A DNA stretch of 64,000 nt, taken from the NCBI GenBank assembly GCA_963663315.1, contig OY760176.1:1612001-1676000 (forward strand), written 5' to 3'. The number at the start of each line of letters is the position of its first letter. The stretch's first letter is position 1. Origin of the DNA: G963663315 sp963663315. GTDB taxonomy: Bacteria > Pseudomonadota > Gammaproteobacteria > Arenicellales > Poriferihabitantaceae. The position numbers and the translations under genes are program-made. The notes under the pieces are model-generated. The model did not search any database. It was given only the letters and a program-made list of their open reading frames with translations, and was not told the origin of the DNA. Below are positions 7,739 to 15,953 of this stretch, piece by piece.

Positions 7739-7865
7739 CGGAACCGGCCTGTATCGCTTTCACCCGGGTTTATGGGAAGAGGCCACCGACATGTATCTTC
7801 ACGCTGTTTTCGGAGTCAATCGCGCACGGATCGAACGGCTGCCCCGGCAGCTTCAGGACAGGTAA
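7739..7865 (+). other. Possible gene fragment downstream of the desulfinase gene
   Basis: An open frame that starts in the end of the desulfinase gene reads LYRFHPGLWEEATDMYLHA and onward to a TAA at 7865, with protein-like composition. ATG at 7791 would give only 24 residues. I do not recognise it; it may be the tail of a deleted gene. The rest of 7866-7986 shows nothing. Confidence 0.25.
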
Positions 7866-7986
7866 CCGAGATACCCGAGTCTGTTTCCCGTCAAAGCATA
7901 TGAGACAGAATTGACCTGATTTCCAAGAGAGACTTCTGAAAAGTTAACCTTAATAACAGGAGTCCCATCCTGAGCCATAATGCTGT

Positions 7987-8907
7987 TCAGCCAGGCGTGG
8001 CGACGGGTTCGTCGGTGCAGCCTTCCAACTCGACCTGCACCGTGGCGTGACCGATATCAAAGCGTTCCGCCAGGCGGACCCGAATCTCGGCGATAGCCTG
8101 ATCCGGGCTGGCGCCCTTGATAACACGCGCGTGCAAGGTCAGCAAGGAACGTTCTTGTGACAAAGACCATGCGTGTACATGATGCACATCTTCAACGACC
8201 GGAATATACGAAACCAGGTCCCGGCCGATTTCGCGAACATCCAATTGTTCGGGAACTCCTTCCAGCAGTACATGTGCCGAATTTTTGAGCAGAAACCAGG
8301 CGCTGCGCAGTACCAGCAACCCGACCAGAACAGAAAGCAGCGGATCAACCGGCAGCCATCCGGTTACCATGATGATCAACGCCGCGGCGACCGCGGCGGC
8401 TGAACCGAGCATGTCGCCCAACACATGTAGCAACGCACCACGGACATTGAGATTATCACGGTCGGCGCCGTGAAGCAGCACAAACGCAACGAGATTGACG
8501 ACAAGACCCACTCCCGCCACTACCAGCATCGGGCCGGCAAGCACTTCAGCAGGATTAAAGAGCCGACCGACCGCTTCGATAAAGATCCAGCCAATAATGA
8601 ATATCAGAGTGATACCGTTGGTGAAGGCGGCAAGGATCGGGAAGCGGTGGAAGCCGTAGGTATGCACTTTGTCAGCAGGACGGCGACTCAACCAGAAGGC
8701 AATCCAGGCAAACAGCAGGGACACCGTGTCAACAAGCATATGGGCAGCATCCGCCAGCAGCGCCAGCGACCCCGAGATCACACCACCGACAACCTCAACC
8801 AGCATGAAACTCCCGGTCAGCAACAAAGTCCAAAAGATGCGCCGGGAATTGCTGCCATGCCCTCCTCCGACCTGTCCATGGCTGTGTCTGTCGTGATCAG
8901 CGATCAT
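7987..8907 (-). CDS. Cation diffusion facilitator (CzcD/ZitB-type) metal exporter
   Basis: The 306-residue inner-membrane protein has six predicted transmembrane helices and the paired HxxxD metal-site motifs of CDF transporters (HMLVD in helix 2, HVLGD in helix 5). The N-terminus is His-rich (DHDRHSHGQVGGGHG) and a cytoplasmic C-terminal domain (VEDVHHVHAWSLSQ) follows. This is the ZitB/CzcD branch, which exports Zn2+ and sometimes Cd2+ or Co2+ using protons. The ATG at 8907 (MIADHD) is preferred to one 11 codons upstream because AGGGAG lies six bases before it. It is divergent from the zinc-binding ABC component, so the pair likely balances zinc export and import. Confidence 0.9.
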   Translation of the reverse strand: MIADHDRHSHGQVGGGHGSNSRRIFWTLLLTGSFMLVEVVGGVISGSLALLADAAHMLVDTVSLLFAWIAFWLSRRPADKVHTYGFHRFPILAAFTNGITLIFIIGWIFIEAVGRLFNPAEVLAGPMLVVAGVGLVVNLVAFVLLHGADRDNLNVRGALLHVLGDMLGSAAAVAAALIIMVTGWLPVDPLLSVLVGLLVLRSAWFLLKNSAHVLLEGVPEQLDVREIGRDLVSYIPVVEDVHHVHAWSLSQERSLLTLHARVIKGASPDQAIAEIRVRLAERFDIGHATVQVELEGCTDEPVATPG

Positions 8908-9125
8908 CGCCAGCTCCCTCTGATTTCCCGGTAGCTGCATCGTGTGAATTTTGCCATGGCAGAGTATTATGAACTGGGTTGTTTACGTCTCTATTGGCAA
9001 TCTTATCCAAAATTCAGATTAAAATACACAAAAGCCTGAATCCCCCTCTCTGATACTTTAATCCCGTGGTAACCATTGTGAACGCCAACAGCAATACTGA
9101 ATGCAGAATATCCTTGAGAACCTTC

Positions 9126-10124
9126 ATGGATCCTGGAACTGCAGTCAGGGACTGCTCAACGCCAATACAGCGGCCACAACATTTCCGCTTCGCGCTTGCC
9201 GCAATGGCCCTTTTCATCTCTATTGTCGCAGCTCCAGCGGCAATCGCCGCCGACTGGGTCGTTGTCTCAATCAAACCGGTACATTCCCTGGTAAGCGCCT
9301 TAATGGCAGGAGTTGGCAAGCCTCATCTGATCATGCGGGGCAACGTGTCACCACACACCTTCAGCCTGCGTCCTTCCGATGCGAAGATAATGGCTGACGC
9401 CCGAATCGTCTTTTGGGTCGGTGAGAGTCTGGAGACTTCTCTGGCTGGCCCGGTCAGGACGCTCGCCGGAAATGCCCGCGTGATAACATTATCCGAGGCT
9501 CAGGGCCTGGTCCGCAGATCACTACGCGAAGGGGGAACGTTCGAGGCTCACAGCCACGATGACGATGGACATGAGGATGAGCTCCACGATGACGATGAAC
9601 ACCATGATGCCTTCGACATGCACATCTGGCTCGACCCGGTAAATGCCGGGGTCATGGCACGCGTGATCGCCGGAGCCCTGTCCGAAATTGATCCCGACAA
9701 TGCCACGACTTATGCGGCAAATACCGTGACACTCCTCCAGCGGCTGGAGGATCTGACCACAGAGATTGCTGCGGATATGAAACCGGTCCGCAACAAGCCT
9801 TTCATTGTGTTCCACGACGCCTATCGGTATTTTGAGGATCGCTTCGACCTGACTGCCGCCGGTTCGGGAGTGATCGGTTCAGAACGGTCACCAGGCGCCC
9901 GGCGCATTCTGGAACTCCGCAACAAGATACACGACCTCGGGGCCACCTGTGTATTCGCCGAACCCAGAATCAATCCCGGCCTTGTTGACATCATCATCGA
10001 AGGCACACAGGCGCGTACCGGTATCCTCGACCCCATAGGCGCCACCATTGAGAGCGGGCCGGAGGCGTACTTCACACTCATGCGCAACATGGCGACATCG
10101 TTCAGGAAATGCCTGATACCGTAA
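9126..10124 (+). CDS. znuA: Zinc ABC transporter periplasmic binding protein (ZnuA family)
   Basis: The 332-residue protein carries a signal peptide (hydrophobic segment ending AAPAAIA before ADWVV), then ZnuA features: SIKPVHSLVSALMAG, MRGNVSPHTFSLRPSDA with a ligand His, a His/Asp-rich loop (HSHDDDGHEDELHDDDEHH) and DMHIWLDP, FHDAYRYFEDRF, FAEPRINPG. The loop is typical of zinc-specific members. Start ATG 9126 gives a sensible pre-sequence; an upstream GTG at 9066 is possible. No znuB or znuC follows: the next gene is an antitoxin, so the permease and ATPase must be elsewhere. I found no clear Zur box in the divergent spacer. Confidence 0.88.
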   Translation: MDPGTAVRDCSTPIQRPQHFRFALAAMALFISIVAAPAAIAADWVVVSIKPVHSLVSALMAGVGKPHLIMRGNVSPHTFSLRPSDAKIMADARIVFWVGESLETSLAGPVRTLAGNARVITLSEAQGLVRRSLREGGTFEAHSHDDDGHEDELHDDDEHHDAFDMHIWLDPVNAGVMARVIAGALSEIDPDNATTYAANTVTLLQRLEDLTTEIAADMKPVRNKPFIVFHDAYRYFEDRFDLTAAGSGVIGSERSPGARRILELRNKIHDLGATCVFAEPRINPGLVDIIIEGTQARTGILDPIGATIESGPEAYFTLMRNMATSFRKCLIP

Positions 10125-10158
10125 CAGACCAGCCTCGACAAGCCACACCCATATAGAG

Positions 10159-10172
10159 TACTATTTATAGTA
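10159..10172. promoter_or_regulatory. Palindrome upstream of antitoxin, likely autoregulatory operator
   Basis: TACTAT-TT-ATAGTA is a perfect 14-bp inverted repeat 41 bp before the Phd-type antitoxin start. Phd/YefM antitoxins repress their own operons by binding such short palindromes, so this is the probable operator. Role inferred from position and symmetry. Confidence 0.5.
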
Positions 10173-10212
10173 TTACTTACAGCACTATTAATAACTCTAC
10201 GAGCTTTAACTC

Positions 10213-10464
10213 ATGACCAGCATCAAAGCAAACGACCTCAAGACCAAAGGCGTATCCGTTATCGAGTCGGCGCTCCAGCAAGACGGAGAAGCCATAATTA
10301 CTGTGCGTGGTGAACGCAAGTATGTCGTGCTCGACTCTAAAACCTACAACAAACTGCGTGAGTACGAATTGGACATTGCCCTTCAGGAAGCGCGTAAAGA
10401 CATAGCAGATGGAAACTATAACACTGAAAGCGTTGATGAGCATATGAAGCGAGTACTGGGCTGA
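10213..10464 (+). CDS. Type II antitoxin, Phd/YefM family
   Basis: This 83-residue protein has the Phd/YefM N-terminal DNA-binding fold: MTSIKANDLKTKGVSVIESA, then EAIITVRGERKYVVLDSKTY. The C-terminal charged helix (ELDIALQEARKDIADGNYNT) is the usual toxin-neutralising segment. It overlaps the toxin start in a TGATG arrangement, so the two are translated together. A palindromic operator lies upstream. The pair sits between znuA and HipBA with no mobile element in view. Confidence 0.88.
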   Translation: MTSIKANDLKTKGVSVIESALQQDGEAIITVRGERKYVVLDSKTYNKLREYELDIALQEARKDIADGNYNTESVDEHMKRVLG

Positions 10465-10739
10465 TGCCCTACACGCTCATCTACCCGGACAGCTATATCA
10501 GACGCGCCAGAAAATTCTTGAGCAAGCACCCTGAAATACACAGTCAATATAGAAAAACACTCGAATTGCTGGAACTGAACCCTTACCATCCATTATTGCG
10601 ACTGCACAGCCTTAAAGGTCGTTCAAAAGGTTTATCCTCAATATCAATCAATATGAGTTATCGCATCGTGTTGGATTTGGAGATTCGGGATGAGGAGATC
10701 ATTCTTGTTAAAATTGGTAACCACGACCAGGTTTACTGA
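10464..10739 (+). CDS. RelE/YafQ-family mRNA interferase toxin
   Basis: This 91-residue protein matches the RelE/YafQ fold: MPYTLIYPDSYIRRARKFLS at the start, NPYHPLLRLHSLKGR in the middle, SYRIVLDLEIRDEEIILVKIGNHDQVY at the end. The final IGNHDQVY (family pattern IGxHDxvY) is characteristic. These toxins cleave ribosome-bound mRNA. It overlaps the antitoxin stop by one base. Length is normal and no disruption is seen. Confidence 0.88.
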   Translation: MPYTLIYPDSYIRRARKFLSKHPEIHSQYRKTLELLELNPYHPLLRLHSLKGRSKGLSSISINMSYRIVLDLEIRDEEIILVKIGNHDQVY

Positions 10740-11021
10740 ATCAATAAAAAGGCGGCCATGATTCAGGAAGCTCCGCTACCGTAAACCCGGTCTTCCGGCG
10801 TCGCCAGGCGAATATCACCAACCTCATAGCGCAACCGGGAACTGGTTACAGTGTAACCATGATATCAACGATGATAGCAGCAATATTTTTGTACCGTACG
10901 TGATATAAAAAGAATTATCTCGACTGGGTTGCACGGATTTGTCACGCACGGTAACAATTCATTGTGTTTAGGTGTTTGACATGCTATTTTGTACCGTACG
11001 ATAAAATTATATTTACTTGCC
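10740..11021 (+). promoter_or_regulatory. hipBA control region with three GTACCGT-type operators
   Basis: GTACCGTACG occurs at 10891-10900 and 10991-11000, exactly 100 bp apart, each preceded by a T-run (ATTTTTGT / ATTTTGT). An inverted relative, CACGGTAACAA, lies at 10947-10957. TTGACA at 10976-10981 and TAAAAT at 11002-11007 bracket the second operator, with a 20-bp spacer that is longer than ideal. This fits HipB-type autorepression. At 10740-10850 the minus strand also reads RLRYEVGDIRLATPEDRVYG to a stop, perhaps a scrap of a lost gene; unidentified. Confidence 0.55.
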
Positions 11022-11306
11022 ATGACCAAACAACAGATGCAATACGGTGCGATTCAATCTACCGGGGATCTCGGCAAACTGGCGCGTGCACACCGAAAAC
11101 AGAGGAAGCTGACATTAGAGACCATCTCGGGCCTGGGCAACTTGAGCACCCGTTTCCTGTCCGAATTCGAGCGCGGCAAGGAAACTGCCGAGGTAGGGAA
11201 GGTGCTGAAAGCATTGCGCACCCTGGGACTGGAGGTGGTTATCCAACCCCGCAGGACCCTTGCATCCAAGCCGCCATCACCGCGAGATGGAGGAAGCCAT
11301 GCTTGA
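11022..11306 (+). CDS. hipB: HipB-like antitoxin, XRE-family repressor
   Basis: The 94-residue protein has a helix-turn-helix of the XRE class (LGKLARAHRKQRKLTLETIS, LSTRFLSEFERGKETAEVGK) followed by KALRTLGLEVVIQPR, the typical C-terminal strand of HipB. It neutralises HipA and represses the operon. I chose ATG 11022 (MTKQQ) over an earlier non-ATG start because it follows the promoter at the right distance. It overlaps hipA by 8 bp. Repeated GTACCGTACG operators lie upstream. Confidence 0.9.
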   Translation: MTKQQMQYGAIQSTGDLGKLARAHRKQRKLTLETISGLGNLSTRFLSEFERGKETAEVGKVLKALRTLGLEVVIQPRRTLASKPPSPRDGGSHA

Positions 11307-12555
11307 CCCGGATGGCCTTAACGTCTGGAATGATCAACGACTCGTTGGCTACCTGTGGCGAAACACCCAAGGCCAGATCGGTTTCCGTTACGATGAGGAA
11401 TGGCTGACGCAAGGCGGGTTTGCCGTCTCCCACACATTGCCTCTGCGAAACGAGGATTTTGCCCTTGAGGAAGGTCTCGCCCATCGCTTCTTCGCTAACC
11501 TGCTTCCAGAGGGTGGTGTTCGGGATCAGGTTGTTCGCGACCTGAAAATTGCCAATACCGATTTTGACTTGCTCAGGGCTATAGGTGGCGAATGCGCGGG
11601 TGCGCTTTCAATGCTGCAGGTTGAATATCAACCTTCTACTGAATACGAATATCATACGGTCTCGGACGATGAGTTAACCAACTTCGTCCTGCGCCGCGGT
11701 CAGATCTATACCTGGGCCATAAATGAACGTCCCCGACTTTCCCTGGCCGGCGCCCAGGACAAATGTCCTCTCCTGGTTGAAAATGACACCTATAGGCTGC
11801 CCAGGAAAGAATCGCCCTCCAGCCATATCCTCAAGTTTGAACTGGCCGACTATCGCCACATCCCGGCCTATGAAACTTTTACCACACTGCTTGCCAGCGC
11901 CATCGGCTTGCCTGTCGTGAATATCCGGTTACGGTCTATTGCAGAAACATACTATGCATTGATTGAGCGCTATGACCGTCACAGAAATGAGCGCGGTCAG
12001 ATTACAAGATTGCATCAAGAGGACTTTTGTCAGGCGCTGGGCTTTGGGCATGAGCGAAAATACCAGGAGGACGGCGGGCCCTCTTTCGCGGATTGTTATC
12101 GCCTGATTCAGGATGTTTCCAGTGACCCGGCCAACGATCTACAACATTTATTACGCTGGCAAATCTTCAATGTCCTTGCAGGCAATTCGGATGGCCATGC
12201 CAAAAACCTTTCGCTCCTTTACCAACCCAATGGTGAAATCCGGTTAGCGCCCTTCTACGATCTGATCTGTACCCGAGCCATTGAACGAATCGATCATCAT
12301 CTGGCGTTTTCCGTTGGCGAAGAAAGAGCCCCCGGAATCGTCTCATCGAAACATTGGGCAGGCTTGGCCCAACGTTGTGGTGTTCGCCCCCAATTTCTTC
12401 ACAATCAAGTTCAGGTGGTCGCTGACGGATTGTTGCAACAGTTACAGTCAACACGGGAAACATTTGAAAGCCTGTATGGAAACTATGCCGCTCTGCAACG
12501 GATAGAACAGATTGTCACCAAACAATGCCGAAGAACGCTGAACGAAAAGGGGTAA
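11299..12555 (+). CDS. hipA: HipA-like serine/threonine kinase toxin
   Basis: The 418-residue protein contains the N-terminal HipA couple domain (LNVWNDQRLVGYLW, FRYDEEWL, PLRNEDFALEEGLAHRFFAN) and the kinase domain: LSLAGAQDKCPL is the P-loop-like Ser-containing loop, SHILKFE carries the lysine, and HLLRWQIFNVLAGNSDGHAKNLSLLY and LAPFYDLICT carry catalytic Asp and Mg-binding residues. HipA phosphorylates glutamyl-tRNA synthetase in E. coli and promotes persistence; target here is unknown. ATG 11299 has GGAGGAAG upstream and overlaps hipB. All kinase motifs look intact. Confidence 0.92.
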   Translation: MLDPDGLNVWNDQRLVGYLWRNTQGQIGFRYDEEWLTQGGFAVSHTLPLRNEDFALEEGLAHRFFANLLPEGGVRDQVVRDLKIANTDFDLLRAIGGECAGALSMLQVEYQPSTEYEYHTVSDDELTNFVLRRGQIYTWAINERPRLSLAGAQDKCPLLVENDTYRLPRKESPSSHILKFELADYRHIPAYETFTTLLASAIGLPVVNIRLRSIAETYYALIERYDRHRNERGQITRLHQEDFCQALGFGHERKYQEDGGPSFADCYRLIQDVSSDPANDLQHLLRWQIFNVLAGNSDGHAKNLSLLYQPNGEIRLAPFYDLICTRAIERIDHHLAFSVGEERAPGIVSSKHWAGLAQRCGVRPQFLHNQVQVVADGLLQQLQSTRETFESLYGNYAALQRIEQIVTKQCRRTLNEKG

Positions 12556-12647
12556 GTTCTAACACTCTGTGTGAGATAACTGTATTGGATTCCTGCTCCC
12601 ACAAATCGACAGCCTGACTGTTACAGTCAAACAGGTCAGAGATACAT

Positions 12648-12830
12648 TTATGGATATTCTGGTCCAATCGAACCATATCTATTGGCATAATCAAATCCCT
12701 TTTGTTCCTTCATTCTTCGGGCAACCTCCAGAAGTTTCCTGTTCGGCGCTGGTGGATTATTCAGCGCATCAAAAACCCGGTTGGCCCCGTCAAGGGTCAA
12801 TCGAATGGTTCTTGCTTGCTCAATGACCAT
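12648..12830 (-). pseudogene. Remnant of TacA-type (DUF1778) antitoxin
   Basis: A 60-codon frame reads RTIRLTLDGANRVFDALNNP followed by PAPNRKLLEVARRMKEQKG, matching the C-terminal half of DUF1778 antitoxins (pattern FxxALDxPPxPNxxL). The N-terminal ribbon-helix-helix is replaced by a short start, and no acetyltransferase toxin follows. It is therefore probably a decayed half of a TacA-TacT pair. Whether it is expressed is unknown. Confidence 0.5.
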
Positions 12831-12862
12831 GGTAGCCTTCCTGTAACAGCATCAGCAATAAA

Positions 12863-13045
12863 TCAGGACAAAGTGGCGCCGGACATCTCCGTCGCGTTGA
12901 TATAGTCGCGCAGCACAGCCTTACCGGTATCGACGTCACCAGCAAGCAGGCATTCAATCCCTTCTTGCAGCAAGGCCTTGCAAAACTCGGGATCCCGTTG
13001 GGCGCACACCTGAATGGTTTCCTTAAAATCTTTCGTCAAATTCAT
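12863..13045 (-). CDS. Truncated small HTH-type regulator coupled to the Mrr-like gene
   Basis: The 60-residue product begins MNLTKDFKETIQVCAQRDPE, then FCKALLQEGIECLLAGDVDTGKAVLRDYINAT, the N-terminal part of a family of ~90-residue putative addiction-module regulators. The usual C-terminal helix-turn-helix half is absent, replaced by MSGATLS and a stop. Its ATG overlaps the stop of the nuclease gene (TAATG), so it is translated with it. It may be a broken antitoxin-like partner, or a short form. Function unknown. Confidence 0.55.
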   Translation of the reverse strand: MNLTKDFKETIQVCAQRDPEFCKALLQEGIECLLAGDVDTGKAVLRDYINATEMSGATLS

Positions 13046-14094
13046 TATTCATCCCTTGCCGTTTCCGGTCGCTCCCAATCAGACCGATAGCGCTCAGGAA
13101 TACCGAGTAAAAAGCACATTGTCTGAAGGCCGCCAATCAATACCACATCATTCTCGTCCGCGCTCTCTCTCGCATCATCTGTAAAGCCCGACGCCGAACT
13201 GATCACGTACTTCACCGCACTGCTCGCTTGCGACCTGGCCCACTTGACAATCTGCTCCACTGCCTCTTTGTCGTGCACATCTATTCCCTGTTTACACTTG
13301 ACCTGTACGGCGATTTCCTCCGGCTGGAACAGCCCGTGCCTTGCAGGTGGTGATACCAGGATGTCGGCATCACCCCCTTGACCATCATAGTGCGGGTGAA
13401 CCTTCACTTTGTAGCCTTGGTCCCGAAATGCCTGCCGAACGGCTTCCTCAAAGCGCCGCCCTTCCCATGTAACCACTTGATCGAGTAGGCACTTCGCCGC
13501 CTCCTTGAAAGCGTTATCCAAGGGCGACTGCGATAACTTGATCGGATCCTCCGCCTCCAGATTGCTCTGTCCTTCAAGAAGCTTGTTCGCCGCGGCCACA
13601 TGTTCTGCACCGTAGCAGAACGAAATCGCAGGCCTATGGTTCGCCCTGGAAAAGAGCCCCGATACCATATATGCATAATCATCCGCTTGATAGTCGAACG
13701 TACGTAAACTACCGGGGTCAACCGGCACAATGTGCCTCAAGTCATCGAGATTATCAGGGTCGAACCAATATCTATCACTGACGCGCCCGACCGTGAACTG
13801 GTTCCATTCTGGCATCTTTGGAACAATCACGATATCACCACACTTAATCTCCAGCATTCTGCTCAGAATCGCGAATCGCTGAGGGCTTGGACTCTCTCCC
13901 CACTCTGATTCGTACGCCGCCGCCCACTCCTCCTTGTCGACCCGCTGATCGTCCGTCAAGAGCGCGAATCCAGAGGCGCCCCACCCCTGCCTTAAGCGGC
14001 CTTCTTTCAGTTCCCCATAAAGCCAATCGACATGGTCAGCAGCTGTTCGAAATATCGTGCACCATTCCGGTACTTCGTTGCTTTGCATTTTCAT
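13045..14094 (-). CDS. Mrr-like restriction endonuclease (PD-(D/E)XK)
   Basis: The 349-residue protein has a ~190-residue N-terminal region of unknown fold (GDIVIVPKMPEWNQFTVGRV) and a C-terminal Mrr-type nuclease domain: WEGRRFEEAVRQAFRDQGYK, then the catalytic core GGDADILVSP and EEIAVQVKCKQG (Asp, then Gln-x-Lys as in Mrr). KYVISSASGFTDDARESA is the usual C-terminal helix. Mrr enzymes are type IV nucleases acting on modified DNA. The ATG at 14094 has GGGAGAG upstream. It sits beside HipBA and antitoxin remnants, consistent with a defence island. No methyltransferase is adjacent. Confidence 0.82.
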   Translation of the reverse strand: MKMQSNEVPEWCTIFRTAADHVDWLYGELKEGRLRQGWGASGFALLTDDQRVDKEEWAAAYESEWGESPSPQRFAILSRMLEIKCGDIVIVPKMPEWNQFTVGRVSDRYWFDPDNLDDLRHIVPVDPGSLRTFDYQADDYAYMVSGLFSRANHRPAISFCYGAEHVAAANKLLEGQSNLEAEDPIKLSQSPLDNAFKEAAKCLLDQVVTWEGRRFEEAVRQAFRDQGYKVKVHPHYDGQGGDADILVSPPARHGLFQPEEIAVQVKCKQGIDVHDKEAVEQIVKWARSQASSAVKYVISSASGFTDDARESADENDVVLIGGLQTMCFLLGIPERYRSDWERPETARDE

Positions 14095-14240
14095 TTTCAA
14101 CTCTCCCAGGTTTTTACATTAAGTGATCAAGTTTTTTGACCACGGTTTTAGAGGTCAACCGATAGTTTTCCTCTAATGCACTAACGAACGAGACCCGATG
14201 TTCACCCTTTTACTGCCCCTTCCAAGGAGAATATCTGTGG

Positions 14241-14260
14241 ATTCCCGCTTTCGCGGGAAT
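14241..14260. repeat. Palindromic hairpin ATTCCCGC-TTTC-GCGGGAAT
   Basis: A perfect 8-bp stem with a 4-base loop, in the form GGATTCCCGC...GCGGGAATGAC that is widely dispersed in proteobacterial intergenic DNA. It lies 54 bp beyond the end of guaA and could act as an mRNA 3' stabiliser. The rest of 14095-14313 shows no gene. Confidence 0.6.
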
Positions 14261-14313
14261 GACCGTTTCGGGCGGAACTGCCGGGTTGCCGGACGGGATA
14301 CCGAATTACAAAA

Positions 14314-15885
14314 TCACTCCCACTCAATAGTAGCCGGAGGCTTGTCGGAAATATCGTAGGTGACCCGGCTGATGCCACGCACTTCGTTGATGATTCTGTT
14401 GGAAACCTTTGCCAGCACAGGGTAAGGAAGATGCGCCCAGTTCGCAGTCATGAAGTCGGTGGTTTCAACGGCACGAAGTGCGATGACATATTCATAGGCC
14501 CTGTTATCGCCAACCACACCGACCGATTTCACGGGTAGAAACACGGCAAACGCCTGACTGGTTTTGTCGTACAGATCGTTCTTATGCAGTTCATCCAGAA
14601 AAATGGCATCGGCCTGACGCAGGATTTCTGCATATTGCGCCTTGACCTCACCCAATATTCTGACACCCAGCCCCGGCCCGGGAAAGGGATGGCGGTTGAT
14701 CATTTGCGGCGGGATTCCCAGTTCCGTACCGATCCTGCGCACCTCATCCTTGAACAGTTCGCGCAACGGTTCGAGCAATTTCAAGTCCATGTCTTCAGGC
14801 AGACCACCGACATTGTGATGGGATTTGATTACCTTCGCTTGTGCGGACTTGTCTGCGTGCCTGTTGCCGGCTGACTCGATCACATCGGGGTAAATGGTGC
14901 CCTGGGCCAGCCATTTGGCATTGCCGATCCGGCTTGCTTCACGCTGGAATATTTCCACAAACAGGTTGCCGATTATCTTTCGTTTTCGCTCAGGGTCGGC
15001 CACTCCTTCAAGCCTGGCGAAATACCGGTCGCCGGCATCCACTCTGATCACCTTGACCCCCATGTGTCGGGCAAACGTCTGCATCACCTGATCGCCTTCA
15101 TTGAGCCGAAGCAGTCCGGTATCTATGAATATACAGGTCAGTTGGTCGCCAATCGCTGTATTGAGCAATGCGGCCACTACAGACGAATCGACCCCGCCTG
15201 ACAACCCGAGAATCACATTGTCATCACCTACCTGGTCGCGAATCCATTGCAATTGGCTTTCGATAATATTGGCCGGAACCCAGTCAGATCCACAGCCGCA
15301 GATTTGATGGATAAATCGGGACAGCATCGACTTACCCTCAGTGGTATGGGTCACTTCAGGGTGGAATTGCACGCCATAGTAACTTCTGCTTTCATCTGCA
15401 ATGACGGCAAAGGGACAGGTCGCTGTCTTGCCGACGACTTCGAATCCGTCCGGCAATCGGGTTACCTGATCGCCGTGACTCATCCAGACCGCCAGCTCCT
15501 GATCAACCGGCCCACACAATTGGCTTGGCTTGCAGGTATTGACCAGGGCCTGTCCATATTCATGATGATCTGCTATTTCCACCGAACCACCAAGCTGGGT
15601 GACCAGAGTCTGCATGCCGTAACAGATACCCAGTATCGGCCAGCCCGCTTCGAATATGATGTCAGGAATCCTGGTATCGGAATCCTGATAGACTGAGGCA
15701 TGGCTGCCCGACAGAATAACCCCCTGTGGGGCGAATTGCCTGATTACTTCGGAATCGACATGGTATGGGATAATCTCGCAATAGACTCCGAGTTCCCGAA
15801 TACACCGACCGATAAGCTGGGTATACTGTGCGCCAAAATCAAGGATGAGAATTTTTTGCCGGTGAGGATCCTGGAAACCGGACAT
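14314..15885 (-). CDS. guaA: GMP synthase (glutamine-hydrolysing)
   Basis: The 523-residue enzyme converts XMP, ATP and glutamine to GMP in the cytoplasm. The class I amidotransferase domain (residues ~10-205) shows ILILDFGAQYTQLIGRCIRE, the nucleophile loop ILGICYGMQ and GVQFHPEVTHT. The ATP pyrophosphatase domain has GLSGGVDSSVVAALL. The C-terminal dimerisation domain ends ISDKPPATIEWE. Length matches E. coli GuaA (525). The ATG at 15885 (MSGFQDPH) is preferred to a start six codons upstream. It follows guaB with 68 bp between them: a guaBA operon. Confidence 0.97.
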   Translation of the reverse strand: MSGFQDPHRQKILILDFGAQYTQLIGRCIRELGVYCEIIPYHVDSEVIRQFAPQGVILSGSHASVYQDSDTRIPDIIFEAGWPILGICYGMQTLVTQLGGSVEIADHHEYGQALVNTCKPSQLCGPVDQELAVWMSHGDQVTRLPDGFEVVGKTATCPFAVIADESRSYYGVQFHPEVTHTTEGKSMLSRFIHQICGCGSDWVPANIIESQLQWIRDQVGDDNVILGLSGGVDSSVVAALLNTAIGDQLTCIFIDTGLLRLNEGDQVMQTFARHMGVKVIRVDAGDRYFARLEGVADPERKRKIIGNLFVEIFQREASRIGNAKWLAQGTIYPDVIESAGNRHADKSAQAKVIKSHHNVGGLPEDMDLKLLEPLRELFKDEVRRIGTELGIPPQMINRHPFPGPGLGVRILGEVKAQYAEILRQADAIFLDELHKNDLYDKTSQAFAVFLPVKSVGVVGDNRAYEYVIALRAVETTDFMTANWAHLPYPVLAKVSNRIINEVRGISRVTYDISDKPPATIEWE

Positions 15886-15953
15886 TGATTCAAATCCTCG
15901 CAAACCGGATCAAATTCAATCGGAAATCGCCAATATTGCCGGATATTGCGAAA

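Noticed and set aside
8941..9125. Zur box between the CDF and znuA genes
   Set aside because: No sequence close to the AT-rich Zur palindrome could be found in the spacer.
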